From positions 1,175,093-1,239,092 of the forward strand of contig CP076745.1 in NCBI GenBank assembly GCA_019262145.1: a stretch of 64,000 nt of DNA. Reading direction: 5' to 3'. The notes under the pieces are model-generated. The model had not been told where the DNA came from. It did not search any database and was given only the letters and a program-made list of their open reading frames with translations. The stretch comes from Candidatus Methanogranum gryphiswaldense. GTDB lineage: Archaea > Thermoplasmatota > Thermoplasmata > Methanomassiliicoccales > Methanomethylophilaceae. The stretch's first letter is position 1, and each line of letters starts with the position of its first letter. The translations under genes and the position numbers were made by a program. Below, piece by piece: positions 47,801-56,712 of the stretch.

Positions 47801-48883
47801 ATGGATAACGAGAATGATAAGATTACCCTTAGGGAGAATTACCATAGTTATACCATAAGAAAATTACTTTTCATTGCAGTAACCATCATTGCCATTTTTA
47901 TAATCGCAGGTGTGGCATTAACATTAGGCGGCCGGGACATAGGGTTCGTGCAAGTCTATCAGATCCTATTTGATCACATATTGGGCGCCACTTACACACC
48001 CGGAACCGAAGAATGGTGGGACGATTATATTGTCTGGAGCGTCAGACTCCCCCGTATCCTGATCGCAATCGTTGCCGGTGCTGGACTTGCCATAGGTGGT
48101 GCAGCAATGCAGGTTGTGGTGAAAAATCCATTAGCAGACCCATACACAACAGGAATATCCGCGGGAGCTGTATTCGGAGTTGCCATAGCACTTGTTTTAG
48201 GTTTTACTGCTGGATCAACTATTGGCGATTACGGACTTGTTATCAATGCATTCCTGTTCGGCCTGATCCCAGCGGGAGTGATAATAATCATATCAAAATT
48301 CACGAACACTTCCCCTGCAACCATGATACTTGCCGGTATAGCAATGTCATACATGTTCACTGCACTTAGTACACTTCTTCTTGTATCTGCAAATACGGAG
48401 ACCATACAACAGGCATATCTTTGGCAGATTGGAAGTCTCGAGAACGTAAATTGGTCTGACCTTCCATTGATGTTCGTTATAACGTTGATTGGTGGCATAT
48501 TCATGATGTTCTCCACAAAAAAATTGAATATCCTTACACTTGGAGATGACAGTGCCAGAAGTCTGGGACTAGATGCTGAGAATTTTAGAATTCTTGTTTT
48601 GATAATCCTTTCGATAATGACCGCAAGTGTGATTGGATTCATAGGAATAATCGGATTTATTGGCCTTATATCTCCGCATATCGTTAGAATATTCCTTGGC
48701 TCCGACAATAAATATGTATTGCCTGCATCAGCAATATTCGGTGCAGCCTTCCTTCTATTGGCTGATCTGATATCCAGGGTCATTGTATATCCTGGAGAAG
48801 TGCCAGTGGGTGTAATAATGTCCTTTATTGGCGGCCCGCTCTTCCTGATATTGATATTACGTTCTAAAAAGGAGATGTGGTAA
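47801..48883 (+). CDS. FecCD/BtuC-type ABC permease, pair B first gene
   Basis: About 360 residues with nine or ten membrane helices. The motifs LPRILIAIVAGAGLAIGGAAMQ, KNPLADPYTTGISAGAVFG and GIIGFIGLISPHIVR match the family. ATG 47801 is seven bases after AGG, so it is preferred over ATG 47795 and upstream in-frame starts. It is paralogous to the pair A gene at 36810, with near-identical motifs. No dedicated ATPase gene follows, so it probably shares the ATPase at 34245 or 32121. Confidence 0.9.
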   Translation: MDNENDKITLRENYHSYTIRKLLFIAVTIIAIFIIAGVALTLGGRDIGFVQVYQILFDHILGATYTPGTEEWWDDYIVWSVRLPRILIAIVAGAGLAIGGAAMQVVVKNPLADPYTTGISAGAVFGVAIALVLGFTAGSTIGDYGLVINAFLFGLIPAGVIIIISKFTNTSPATMILAGIAMSYMFTALSTLLLVSANTETIQQAYLWQIGSLENVNWSDLPLMFVITLIGGIFMMFSTKKLNILTLGDDSARSLGLDAENFRILVLIILSIMTASVIGFIGIIGFIGLISPHIVRIFLGSDNKYVLPASAIFGAAFLLLADLISRVIVYPGEVPVGVIMSFIGGPLFLILILRSKKEMW

Positions 48884-48953
48884 TATTACAACATCGATAC
48901 CTAATTTTTCTGATTTTAAAAATACATATTACAAGTATCTTTCAAAAAAACTG

Positions 48954-49970
48954 ATGTTTGTGATATTGTGTCTAGTAATAGCTTTCTTAGCAATGGGGCT
49001 AGAACTATCTTTCGGAAAATATGATATCGGATTTATTGAATCTTATCGCATACTAATAGACCATATCTTGGGAGTTGTGCCAATAAGTGAAGCTGAAAAG
49101 ATGAAAGATTATGTTATCTGGGACTTACGTTTTCCACGCGCGATTGCTGGATTGGCCGTGGGTGCAGGCTTAGGTGTGTGTGGTGCTGCCATGCAAAGTG
49201 CTTTGAAGAATCCTCTTGCAGACCCATATACTACTGGTATTGCATCAGGTGCATCATTCGGAGCATGTTTAGCGATAATACTTGGAATAAGTCTGATACC
49301 TGGCCTATATAGCGAATCAGCCACCATGATGAACGCATTCATTTTTGCATTGATACCTGCAGCAATGATAATCATCATATCAAAATTCAAAAAGAACATA
49401 ACCCCTGCAGCGATGGTATTAATCGGCATTGCAGTCATGTACATATTCACAGCTGCAACAACGATGCTGAAAGTTACCGCCTCAGAAGAATCCCTCGCTG
49501 AAATATACATCTGGAACATTGGTACATTAGGAAAGGCCAGCTGGAGTAACGTCTGGTATATGGTCGTTGCAGCATTACTGGGGATCATAGCATTCCAAAT
49601 ACTTGCAAAAAAACTCAACGTGTTGGTAATGTGCGATCAAGGTGCAATAACATTAGGAGTTAATCCCAAAAAAACAAGATTGATAACACTAGGTATCGTA
49701 TCTTTGGTCACTGCTGTGCTTGTTGGATTCACAGGAACAATTGGATTTGTTGGATTGGTAGCACCACATGTCGTAAGGATTTTCCTGGGATCCGATAACA
49801 AATATCTCATTCCCGCTTCTGCAGCCTTTGGCGCAATGATGCTCCTTCTAGCAGATTGCATCGCAAAGAGCGCAGGATCCACAGGATTACCGGTCGGTAC
49901 CATTACAGCACTTATCGGTGGACCACTTTTCCTATATTTGCTTATCAAACAGAGTAAATCAGCATGGTAA
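48954..49970 (+). CDS. FecCD/BtuC-type ABC permease, pair B second gene
   Basis: At least 338 residues. The family motifs are FPRAIAGLAVGAGLGVCGAAMQ, KNPLADPYTTGIASGASFGA and GTIGFVGLVAPHVVR. ATG 48954 is the first canonical start, but the frame is open back to the previous stop. The upstream stretch resembles the N-terminus of the pair A second gene (I-T near the start, a basic pre-helix segment). GGAGATG at 48871-48877 would suit initiation at ATT 48885. The pair A gene shows the same anomaly. Confidence 0.88.
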   Translation: MFVILCLVIAFLAMGLELSFGKYDIGFIESYRILIDHILGVVPISEAEKMKDYVIWDLRFPRAIAGLAVGAGLGVCGAAMQSALKNPLADPYTTGIASGASFGACLAIILGISLIPGLYSESATMMNAFIFALIPAAMIIIISKFKKNITPAAMVLIGIAVMYIFTAATTMLKVTASEESLAEIYIWNIGTLGKASWSNVWYMVVAALLGIIAFQILAKKLNVLVMCDQGAITLGVNPKKTRLITLGIVSLVTAVLVGFTGTIGFVGLVAPHVVRIFLGSDNKYLIPASAAFGAMMLLLADCIAKSAGSTGLPVGTITALIGGPLFLYLLIKQSKSAW

Positions 49971-50002
49971 TTTGAAAAAAACATATTATTTGTTAGCAAA
50001 AA

Positions 50003-50408
50003 ACTTTACTTCAAACGTCAGACCGAAAGTGTCTTTTATTCCGTACAGATAAAGAATATCATGCGTTGGATGTTGCGCGGAAAGATCCACAGAGCCACTG
50101 TGACGGAGACCAGACTCGATTACGAGGGCAGCATAACCGTCGATCAGGACCTTTTGGATAGGTCCGGCATATTGCTCGGAGAAAAGGTCTATATCGCTAA
50201 CGTCACCAACGGTGCCCGTTTCGAAACATACTCCCTCCCCGGGGAAAGAGGCTCGGGCATTATAGCCATTAACGGCGCCGCAGCACACCTTTGTAACATA
50301 GGTGACAAGATAATCATAATGGGATTCGAACTTACTGATGAACAGATACATGCAAATGTTACCCTGGTCAACGAATACAACGAACCTATCAAGGAGTTCA
50401 CCTACTAA
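50003..50408 (+). repeat. Duplicated panD segment, copy 2
   Basis: Counterpart of 32909-33315, including the TATA-like element and the bases matching the end of the ATPase gene there. No terminal inverted repeats or transposase are seen. Confidence 0.85.
50061..50408 (+). CDS. panD: Aspartate 1-decarboxylase (pyruvoyl-dependent), copy 2
   Basis: A second 115-residue PanD proenzyme. All functional motifs seen in the copy at 32968 are intact, including the Gly-Ser cleavage site in YEGSIT and PGERGSG. Differences are mostly conservative and clustered outside the active site (for example [16 protein letters not shown] against SGIWLGERVSIANVNN). This suggests both copies are under purifying selection. 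It is followed after 1 bp by an RNase HI gene. Confidence 0.95.
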   Translation: MRWMLRGKIHRATVTETRLDYEGSITVDQDLLDRSGILLGEKVYIANVTNGARFETYSLPGERGSGIIAINGAAAHLCNIGDKIIIMGFELTDEQIHANVTLVNEYNEPIKEFTY

Positions 50409-50409
50409 C

Positions 50410-50811
50410 ATGTACCAAATATTCTCAGACGGAGGATCGAGAGGCAACCCTGGACCTGCAGCGTACGCCATCGTAGTAACTAAAGACGGCAAGATAATAC
50501 ATGAGCATTCTGAATTTCTTGGAATAGGAACCAACAATTATGCAGAATATCGTGGATTGATCGCAGGCATGATTAAAGCAATCGAACTAGGTGCAGACGA
50601 TGTTGAGTTCATTATGGACTCCCAACTGGTAATAAAACAAATGACTGGGGAATATAAAGTAAAATCAGAGAACATCAAAGACCTTCATGCGGATGCCATC
50701 ACCCTTTCATCGATGATACCAAAAGTCAGATTTAGAAATGTAAGGCGTTCAGAACTTTTGATACCGAGAGCGGATGCACTTCTCAACATAGAATTAGATA
50801 TTAACAAGTAA
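50410..50811 (+). CDS. rnhA: Ribonuclease HI family protein
   Basis: A 133-residue RNase HI-fold protein that cleaves RNA in RNA-DNA hybrids. Active-site acids are visible: D in FSDGGSRGNPG, E in YAEYRGL and D in MDSQLV. A late aspartate lies in PRADALLN. ATG 50410 is chosen because homology starts at MYQIFSDGG and it directly follows panD; the 24-residue upstream extension overlaps panD. It belongs to the archaeal short RNase HI type. It is probably a passenger in the panD transcript rather than part of the metal system. Confidence 0.88.
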   Translation: MYQIFSDGGSRGNPGPAAYAIVVTKDGKIIHEHSEFLGIGTNNYAEYRGLIAGMIKAIELGADDVEFIMDSQLVIKQMTGEYKVKSENIKDLHADAITLSSMIPKVRFRNVRRSELLIPRADALLNIELDINK

Positions 50812-51013
50812 GATAAATATTAAATTAATACCAATTTATGTATTATTTGTAATCGCCAAAATAACTTTTTTAATCTACAAATTAAAAATAACATAACAAT
50901 AAAATCAAAAATAATCTTAAAATTTGATTTATAACAATTATTTTACTTATTTCTAATAAAAAATATAAAAAATAATTTACTTAACCCTAACTTGGTCATG
51001 CATTTATTATATG
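50812..51013. other. Very AT-rich intergenic region
   Basis: About 200 bp of almost pure A and T between rnhA and the ABC-2 operon. No gene is seen. Confidence 0.55.
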
Positions 51014-51030
51014 TTGGATGTATTTTCCAA
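51014..51030. promoter_or_regulatory. Operator, TTGGA-N7-TCCAA family (ABC-2 operon)
   Basis: TTGGATGTATTTTCCAA. It lies just downstream of the TATA-like sequence ATTTATTATATG and 11 bp before the likely TTG start at 51042. It overlaps an ATG at 51018 that is therefore unlikely to be the start. Confidence 0.7.
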
Positions 51031-51041
51031 TTGGTGATTTA

Positions 51042-51905
51042 TTGGACGACATCATATCGGTCAAAGGACTTTCCAAGGCTTTCAATAAAAAAACAGCCGT
51101 AGATCATATTGACCTAAATGTGAAAAGAGGGGAAGTGTTTGGATTTTTAGGACCAAACGGTGCAGGAAAAACAACAACGATCCGATTGATTACAACGTTG
51201 GAAAACAAAGACTCAGGTACTGTGATCATTAATGATTACGACATTGATAAAGACCCCATAAAAGCAAAAACAAGCATCGGCGTGATACAACAGCAGATCA
51301 GTCTTGATAATGACCTTACAGTCATAGAGAACATGATATGCCATGCAAAATATCATAAAATGTCAAAAAAAGAAGGAATGGAAAAAATTGAATACCTGAT
51401 CAATTACCTTGGGGTTAGCGAATACAGAGATTACAAAATAACTGCCTTGTCCGGTGGTTGGAAAAAAAGAGTCTCCATCGCATGTGCATTGATACATAAT
51501 CCAAAGGTGTTATTCCTTGACGAACCTACAGTCGGATTGGACATTGGAGCAAGAAGACTTATCTGGGACATTGTCAGAAAATTGAATTCCGATGGTACCA
51601 CCATATTTCTGACCACTCACTATATCGAAGAAGCAGAGGCACTTTGCGATAGGGTCGCCTTCATCAATCACGGAAAGATCGTGGTCGTAAACACGCCTGA
51701 AGAACTATGTAACATTGTGGGATCCACAGCAGTTGAATGTTTTGACCAAATGAAAAAGACAACTTATTCGTACTTCGATAACAGAGAAAAGGCGAATGAA
51801 TATGCCAATACCCTTGATCCAAAAAGTACAGTCACTGTAAGGAATACCAATCTTGAAGATTGTTTTGTAAAAATGACTGGCGACTCGGTCGGTGAACAAA
51901 AATGA
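51042..51905 (+). CDS. ABC-2 type transporter ATPase (DrrA/NodI-like)
   Basis: A 287-residue ATPase. Walker A is GPNGAGKTT, the signature is LSGGWKKRV, Walker B is LFLDEPTVGLD and the H-loop is in LTTHY. TTG 51042 is chosen as start because GGTGA (51033-51037) precedes it and the ABC domain begins at once (DIISVKGLSK). It overlaps the permease gene by 4 bp. It is the only ABC-2 transporter in the regulon and may export a product or a metal-free ligand. Confidence 0.92.
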   Translation: MDDIISVKGLSKAFNKKTAVDHIDLNVKRGEVFGFLGPNGAGKTTTIRLITTLENKDSGTVIINDYDIDKDPIKAKTSIGVIQQQISLDNDLTVIENMICHAKYHKMSKKEGMEKIEYLINYLGVSEYRDYKITALSGGWKKRVSIACALIHNPKVLFLDEPTVGLDIGARRLIWDIVRKLNSDGTTIFLTTHYIEEAEALCDRVAFINHGKIVVVNTPEELCNIVGSTAVECFDQMKKTTYSYFDNREKANEYANTLDPKSTVTVRNTNLEDCFVKMTGDSVGEQK

Positions 51906-52651
51906 TCGACAATCTAAAGGAGATCTCCAGTGTTGCATGGGGCGATATGCGCTTCCTAAGACATAGTGCCCTCAGCGTACTTGTGATGAGCCTGATGAGC
52001 CCACTTTTATATCTTTTGGCATTCGGATATGGATTAGGAAATGGACAGATAATCGATGGCGTATCATATATCGCATTCATCATTCCCGGTATCGTTGCTC
52101 TTACTGCACTTTCTGCATCGTTTTCGTCAACTTCGGCTAGAATGAATGTTCAAAGATTGTATTATCATAATTTCGATGAATTGATACTGTGCCCTCTAAG
52201 ATATTCATCAATTGCAATTGGAAAGGCCATGCTTGGGGTGGTGCGTGGTCTCATCAGTTGTGCAATAATATTCATCATCGGGTTATTCTTGGCCCCCGAA
52301 TTACATTTCACAATAGAATTTTTGATCACTTTGGTCGTATCATGTTTTACATTCTCCCTACTAGGAGAATCCGCTGCTTTGATAGCAAAATCCCATCAAA
52401 GCATGTCAACATTCAGCACTTTGGTTATATTACCCATGACATTCCTTTGCGGTACTTTCTTCTCAGTATCCTCTATGCCGGAATGGTTCCAAGCAATACT
52501 GTACTGTCTGCCGCTGACATATTCAAGCACTCTGATGAGAGAAAGTTCATTAGGATTAGATTACTCTTGGTTATTCCTCATTGTCTTAATAGCATTCGGA
52601 GTTGCATTATTGCTGTTCAACATCTATCTTATGAGAGAAAGAAAGATCTGA
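51902..52651 (+). CDS. ABC-2 type transporter permease
   Basis: A 249-residue integral membrane protein with six hydrophobic segments. It is of the DrrB/NodJ class: a cytoplasmic N-terminus, then SVLVMSLMSPLLYLLAFGYGLG, IPGIVALTALSASF and a C-terminal CGTFFSVSSMPEWFQ motif. It pairs with the overlapping ATPase gene. The substrate is unknown. Confidence 0.9.
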   Translation: MIDNLKEISSVAWGDMRFLRHSALSVLVMSLMSPLLYLLAFGYGLGNGQIIDGVSYIAFIIPGIVALTALSASFSSTSARMNVQRLYYHNFDELILCPLRYSSIAIGKAMLGVVRGLISCAIIFIIGLFLAPELHFTIEFLITLVVSCFTFSLLGESAALIAKSHQSMSTFSTLVILPMTFLCGTFFSVSSMPEWFQAILYCLPLTYSSTLMRESSLGLDYSWLFLIVLIAFGVALLLFNIYLMRERKI

Positions 52652-52939
52652 ATGTTTAAATTTAAACTTCTTAAAACTTTTTTCTATAAATTTTCAATAG
52701 GCCCCTGTAACTCAAAATAGAACTTTGAAATCATTATGGAATCATAGAAAGCGTCTCATGAATGCGCTCTATGTGCTGTGCAAATTATTCTCAGTAATCT
52801 TAACCCATTAAATCGTTTTATTCATAATCCTTCAATTATGTAAACAAAGTTGAAATGTAAATCCAAAATATCTTTTAAAATTTAATCATCGATGGATATC
52901 AAATTAACAACATATATATAAGAAAAAATTAATCAACAA
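52652..52939. other. AT-rich intergenic region upstream of the nitrogenase-like operon
   Basis: No coding frame or RNA gene is recognised. The end contains a TATA-like box (ACATATATATAAG, about 52910-52922) placed for the operator at 52940. Confidence 0.55.
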
Positions 52940-52956
52940 TTGGATAATATATCCAA
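52940..52956. promoter_or_regulatory. Operator, TTGGA-N7-TCCAA family (nitrogenase-like operon)
   Basis: TTGGATAATATATCCAA, one of the most symmetrical copies. It overlaps the predicted start about 26 bp after the TATA-like box. It is 242 bp upstream of the gene, so the transcript would carry a long leader. Confidence 0.72.
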
Positions 52957-53198
52957 ATAACATTTGCATTAAACAAAGTTTAAACCTTCAAATTGAAACT
53001 GTAGTAAAATTTCAAGAGTGCATTTAATAATTCGTTATATTTGCACAAAAACTCAACCAATGCAGATCAATAAAACACATTATTCATTACATATCGCCAA
53101 ATTTCTACAAAAATACCAAAAAGGCTATAATAAAAAATAATGAAACTGCACAATACAAAAAACAGCAAATATTACATTATACAAAAAAAGGACATCCT
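52957..53198 (+). other. Long AT-rich leader of the nitrogenase-like operon
   Basis: About 240 bases between the operator and the ATG, with no obvious ORF. A second TATA-like element (CTATAATAAAAA near 53133-53144) could give a shorter transcript. AGGA lies 8 bases before the ATG. Confidence 0.5.
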
Positions 53199-55364
53199 AT
53201 GATACAAATAGCAATTTATGGAAAAGGAGGAATAGGAAAATCTACAGTATCGTCAAATATTTCATATTCTCTTTCACAAAAAGGAAAGAAGGTTCTGCAG
53301 ATAGGATGTGATCCCAAACATGATTCCACTAGAGCTCTTTTGGCAGGAAAAGAACAATCTACAGTACTCAACTACATAAGAAATACACCTCCCTATGACA
53401 GGCATCTCGAGGATATTGTTCTTGATGGGGTCAATGGAATAAAATGCGTGGAAGCAGGAGGTCCAGAACCTGGGATAGGTTGCGCTGGCAGAGGTATCTT
53501 GAGTACATTCGATACCCTGAAGAAACTCGGCCTCGACGATATGTGCTTTGATGTGAAACTGTATGATGTCCTTGGAGATGTGGTATGTGGGGGATTCGCA
53601 GTTCCTCTAAGAAATGAATATGCAGACGGAGTATACCTAGTGACATCGGGCGAATTTATGTCATTATATGCTGCAAACAACATACTCAAAGGAATTAGCA
53701 ATTTTGATAGGGGAATTCCCAGAGTGGCAGGCATAATCTTGAACTGTCGCGGTGCAGATGCTGAATATGATACTGTAAAAAGATTTGCAGATGCGGTCGA
53801 TCTTCCAATAGTAGCGTGCATTCCAAGGAGCAAACTTTTTGCAGATGCTGAAAGAGCAGGAAAGACCGTAATGGAAATGTTTCCTGACTCCGATGTTGCA
53901 TATGAACTTAACAAGATCTCCGAAAATATCCTGAATATAGTGAACGGCAAATCCAAACTACTGGATTCAAAACCATTAAATGATCATCAAATGGAACAAA
54001 TAGCAAAAGGAGAAACAGTAAGAAATAGTACTGCTGATCTCTTGAGTATCAAGAACGAAATTTGTCGAACGTGTGCTAGAACCACCAAAGAAAAGGTCAC
54101 AACAGAAGAGAAGATACTTTCATCGTGTGCCACATCTGGCGCAGTACATGGATGTTCTTCGGTCATAGATTCCATTGTTATAATCCATGGCCCCCGCAGC
54201 TGTGCACATATAATGTCATCATCAAAAAATCTAAGCGAAATAAAAAGAAGAAGCAACCATATCCATAATTTTAATCCTCAATCAATGAGAATAATATCCA
54301 CAGATATGGACGATACAGTATCTGTGTTTGGTGGAGCTGGACTTCTTGAACAAAAAATACGCGATTCGATACTTGAAGGCCATCACAACATATTCATTGT
54401 AACATCATGCGTTTCAGGCATAATCGGAGATAATGTGATCGATGTCGTCAATGCTATCAGCAATGAACATCCTGACATGTATTTCAGAGTGGTAGAAGCT
54501 GATGGAAATATTCTTGGAGACTGGGAAGCAGGTTACATTGAATCTGCCAACGCACTCTTGGACATGGTAAATAACACTCTAGAACCTGAGATGAGAAAGG
54601 TAAACATCCTTGCAGAAAGATATTTCTTCAAACAAGGAGAAAACAAAGATAACGAGATATTCGACCTTTTCCGCCCATATGGAATAGAAGTCAACTGTAG
54701 ATTCATGTATGAATCCTCGATGGAATCTATCTGTAATTTCCGCTTAGGAAAAATGAATTACATCGTTGACAGTGATAGGGGTTCCATTAAAATTGCTCAA
54801 CTGGTAAAAAATAAATTGAACGTACCTGTAGACTTTGAACCACTTCCAATTGGTATAAGGGAATATCGCAGATTTTCTGAAAAAATTGGAAAACAGTTCA
54901 ACATTTCCGATATAGCCGAAAAAATAGCCAATGATGAAGAAAAGAAATATGATTCTGAGATCAGTAAACTAAGGACAAAATTAGTGGGAAAAAGGATCAT
55001 AATCGAAGATAAATTTACACAAAACGTAGATTGGCTTATCGAACTTGTTCTAGATCTAGGGATGGAGATCATTGTCGTCGGTGTCGGTCCAGTATATTAT
55101 TGGAAAGAAAAAAGACAGGAATCGATCTATGTTGCCATGGGCATCAAATTCAAGCACAATTATAGATTAGAAGAAATAACTTCAGATATCGTACTCTATT
55201 CGCCCGATATTGTGGCCTCGGATAGCGGACTCACCGAATTGGACGGTGTTTATCATATGACCTATTCTCGTCCAGGTCCGGGCCTTAACGGTGTTTTAGC
55301 ATATGGACGCAAATTCGTAGATTTGATTAGCGTTCCAAAAAAAGAAGGATGGAGGGACCTTTAA
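53199..55364 (+). CDS. Nitrogenase-like fusion: NifH/BchL-type reductase with NifD-type subunit
   Basis: A 721-residue fusion. Residues 1-270 are a dimeric Fe-protein type reductase with P-loop GKGGIGKST (8-16), GCDPKHDST, and cluster cysteines C95 (GCAGRG) and C130 (VVCGGFA). Residues about 289-721 are a NifD/BchN-like domain. Cysteines C319 (HGCS), C335 (HGPRSCAH) and C404 (TSCVSG) match the three cluster ligands of NifD. No cysteine is found at the position equivalent to the FeMo-cofactor ligand (YIVDSDRGS region), and the histidine position is shifted, so nitrogen fixation is unlikely. Relatives reduce tetrapyrroles (DPOR, COR, CfbCD). The fusion itself is unusual. The NifK-like gene overlaps its stop by one base. 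Confidence 0.92.
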   Translation: MIQIAIYGKGGIGKSTVSSNISYSLSQKGKKVLQIGCDPKHDSTRALLAGKEQSTVLNYIRNTPPYDRHLEDIVLDGVNGIKCVEAGGPEPGIGCAGRGILSTFDTLKKLGLDDMCFDVKLYDVLGDVVCGGFAVPLRNEYADGVYLVTSGEFMSLYAANNILKGISNFDRGIPRVAGIILNCRGADAEYDTVKRFADAVDLPIVACIPRSKLFADAERAGKTVMEMFPDSDVAYELNKISENILNIVNGKSKLLDSKPLNDHQMEQIAKGETVRNSTADLLSIKNEICRTCARTTKEKVTTEEKILSSCATSGAVHGCSSVIDSIVIIHGPRSCAHIMSSSKNLSEIKRRSNHIHNFNPQSMRIISTDMDDTVSVFGGAGLLEQKIRDSILEGHHNIFIVTSCVSGIIGDNVIDVVNAISNEHPDMYFRVVEADGNILGDWEAGYIESANALLDMVNNTLEPEMRKVNILAERYFFKQGENKDNEIFDLFRPYGIEVNCRFMYESSMESICNFRLGKMNYIVDSDRGSIKIAQLVKNKLNVPVDFEPLPIGIREYRRFSEKIGKQFNISDIAEKIANDEEKKYDSEISKLRTKLVGKRIIIEDKFTQNVDWLIELVLDLGMEIIVVGVGPVYYWKEKRQESIYVAMGIKFKHNYRLEEITSDIVLYSPDIVASDSGLTELDGVYHMTYSRPGPGLNGVLAYGRKFVDLISVPKKEGWRDL

Positions 55365-56638
55365 TGACAATTAATAGAATATGCATGGACGGATTTACAG
55401 GTGCACTTTTGGCCGTAGAGAGTTTTAGCGATGGATGTGCTGTGCTCCACGGCCCTGGCGGATGTAGAAATTATCATACATTTTTATCATCTATGTGCTA
55501 CCCGCGTGCAAATCCTGGAGATTTCAAAAAATATTCACAACAATATTTCTTTGGTCAATCCAGAATACCTTGCACTTTCATTGATGAAGACAATTACATA
55601 AATGGGTCTGACAAGAAACTTGAGGAATGCATACCGCTGATCTGCAACATGAATGATTGTTTTGATGTATTCATAAAATCTCCTGGAGCGGCTCTTATCG
55701 GAGATAACATAACAGATTCGATAGAAAGATCTGGTTTTACGAATAAGGCAATGGCAATAGAAGAATCACTTATATCCCAACCTTTCTCTGCAAGTTACGA
55801 TCATACCATAAAATCCATACTCGAATGGAAATCTCCGAAAAAAAAGACCACTATACCCAATACTGTAAACATAATCGGTCTTCCGATTTCCAGTAATGAC
55901 TGGGAGGATGCACTCAACGATCTAAGGCTAATGCTGAATGAAATGGGCATTGATGTCATCTCCTCACCTGGTGCGGGATGCAGTTCATCGGATTTGGAAA
56001 GATCAACTGCAGCAGAATTCAATGTTTGTGTAAGTCCAGAATATTGCAGTAGGGTCGCCTCGTTCTACGATAAAGAATATGGTATTCCGACAATATTTTC
56101 AGAAATGGGTGCCCCCGTTGGATTTGATGCCACAGAAGGCTGGGCAAATAATATAGCAGAAAAAATGGAAGCTGATACTTCAATAATGACCAAACATGTA
56201 CACAAATATAGAGAAAGGGCTTTCAAAAGGATCAACGGCTCCCTATATTCACAAAGTACAAAATGTTGCAGATTCACAATAATGACAGATAGTTCTGTGA
56301 TGTATCCGTTGATGAAATGGTTATACAGCTATCTCTGCATGGTACCCATGAGCATATCTGCGGACCCGGGGGCTGACAAGAATATGATCGCATCAACGAT
56401 CAAATTCTTGGAAGATACAGGACTAAAAGAAGCATGGTATAACGATCCCGCAGCGAACAAAGTAGATTTCATGTTCACTGATGGACAGACAGCAGAGACT
56501 CAGATGATGATGGGTAACTGCAGGAAAGGAGTGGATATCGCTCTACCAAATCTTTCTCGTGCAAATTTCATTCCAAGACCCATATATGGCCTTAATGGTT
56601 CACTATTCATACTAGATGAGATTTTCAACAATCTTTAA
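55364..56638 (+). CDS. Nitrogenase-like NifK/BchB-type subunit
   Basis: A 424-residue partner of the fused NifD-like domain. Cysteines C25 (SDGCAVLHG) and C34 (HGPGGCRNYH) match the first two cluster ligands of NifK. The third position is KSPGAALIGDNI, with no cysteine, so a full P-cluster is improbable and a [4Fe-4S] cluster at the subunit interface is more likely. GGAGG lies 8 bases before ATG 55364, excluding a five-residue extension. The complex would be a heterotetramer with the upstream protein. Its substrate is unknown; tetrapyrrole or metallophore reduction is inferred from family and context. Confidence 0.88.
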   Translation: MTINRICMDGFTGALLAVESFSDGCAVLHGPGGCRNYHTFLSSMCYPRANPGDFKKYSQQYFFGQSRIPCTFIDEDNYINGSDKKLEECIPLICNMNDCFDVFIKSPGAALIGDNITDSIERSGFTNKAMAIEESLISQPFSASYDHTIKSILEWKSPKKKTTIPNTVNIIGLPISSNDWEDALNDLRLMLNEMGIDVISSPGAGCSSSDLERSTAAEFNVCVSPEYCSRVASFYDKEYGIPTIFSEMGAPVGFDATEGWANNIAEKMEADTSIMTKHVHKYRERAFKRINGSLYSQSTKCCRFTIMTDSSVMYPLMKWLYSYLCMVPMSISADPGADKNMIASTIKFLEDTGLKEAWYNDPAANKVDFMFTDGQTAETQMMMGNCRKGVDIALPNLSRANFIPRPIYGLNGSLFILDEIFNNL

Positions 56639-56686
56639 TCCAATCGAGAACTAAATCCTCTTATGAATCGTCATTGATATTTACCT

Positions 56687-56703
56687 GTGGATATATACTC
56701 CAA
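56687..56703. promoter_or_regulatory. Operator, TTGGA-N7-TCCAA family (isochorismatase-like gene)
   Basis: GTGGATATATACTCCAA, one mismatch to the core. It lies 9 bp before the ATG and overlaps the predicted start downstream of a TTGATATTTA TATA-like box. Confidence 0.6.
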
Positions 56704-56712
56704 TTGATAAGC

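Noticed and set aside
50003-50408. panD duplication caused by an insertion sequence
   Set aside because: No transposase, terminal inverted repeats or target-site duplication are visible around either copy.
52652-53198. Cobalamin or other known riboswitch in the leader
   Set aside because: The region is almost pure A/T without the conserved B12-box or GC-rich helices.
53199-56638. Genuine molybdenum nitrogenase for nitrogen fixation
   Set aside because: Missing cofactor ligand cysteine, missing third NifK-type cysteine, and no nifB, nifE, nifN or nitrogen regulator genes nearby.
33400-56703. NrpR nitrogen-repressor operators
   Set aside because: NrpR sites are described as GGAA-N6-TTCC. The motif here is TTGGA-N7-TCCAA, with different bases and spacing.
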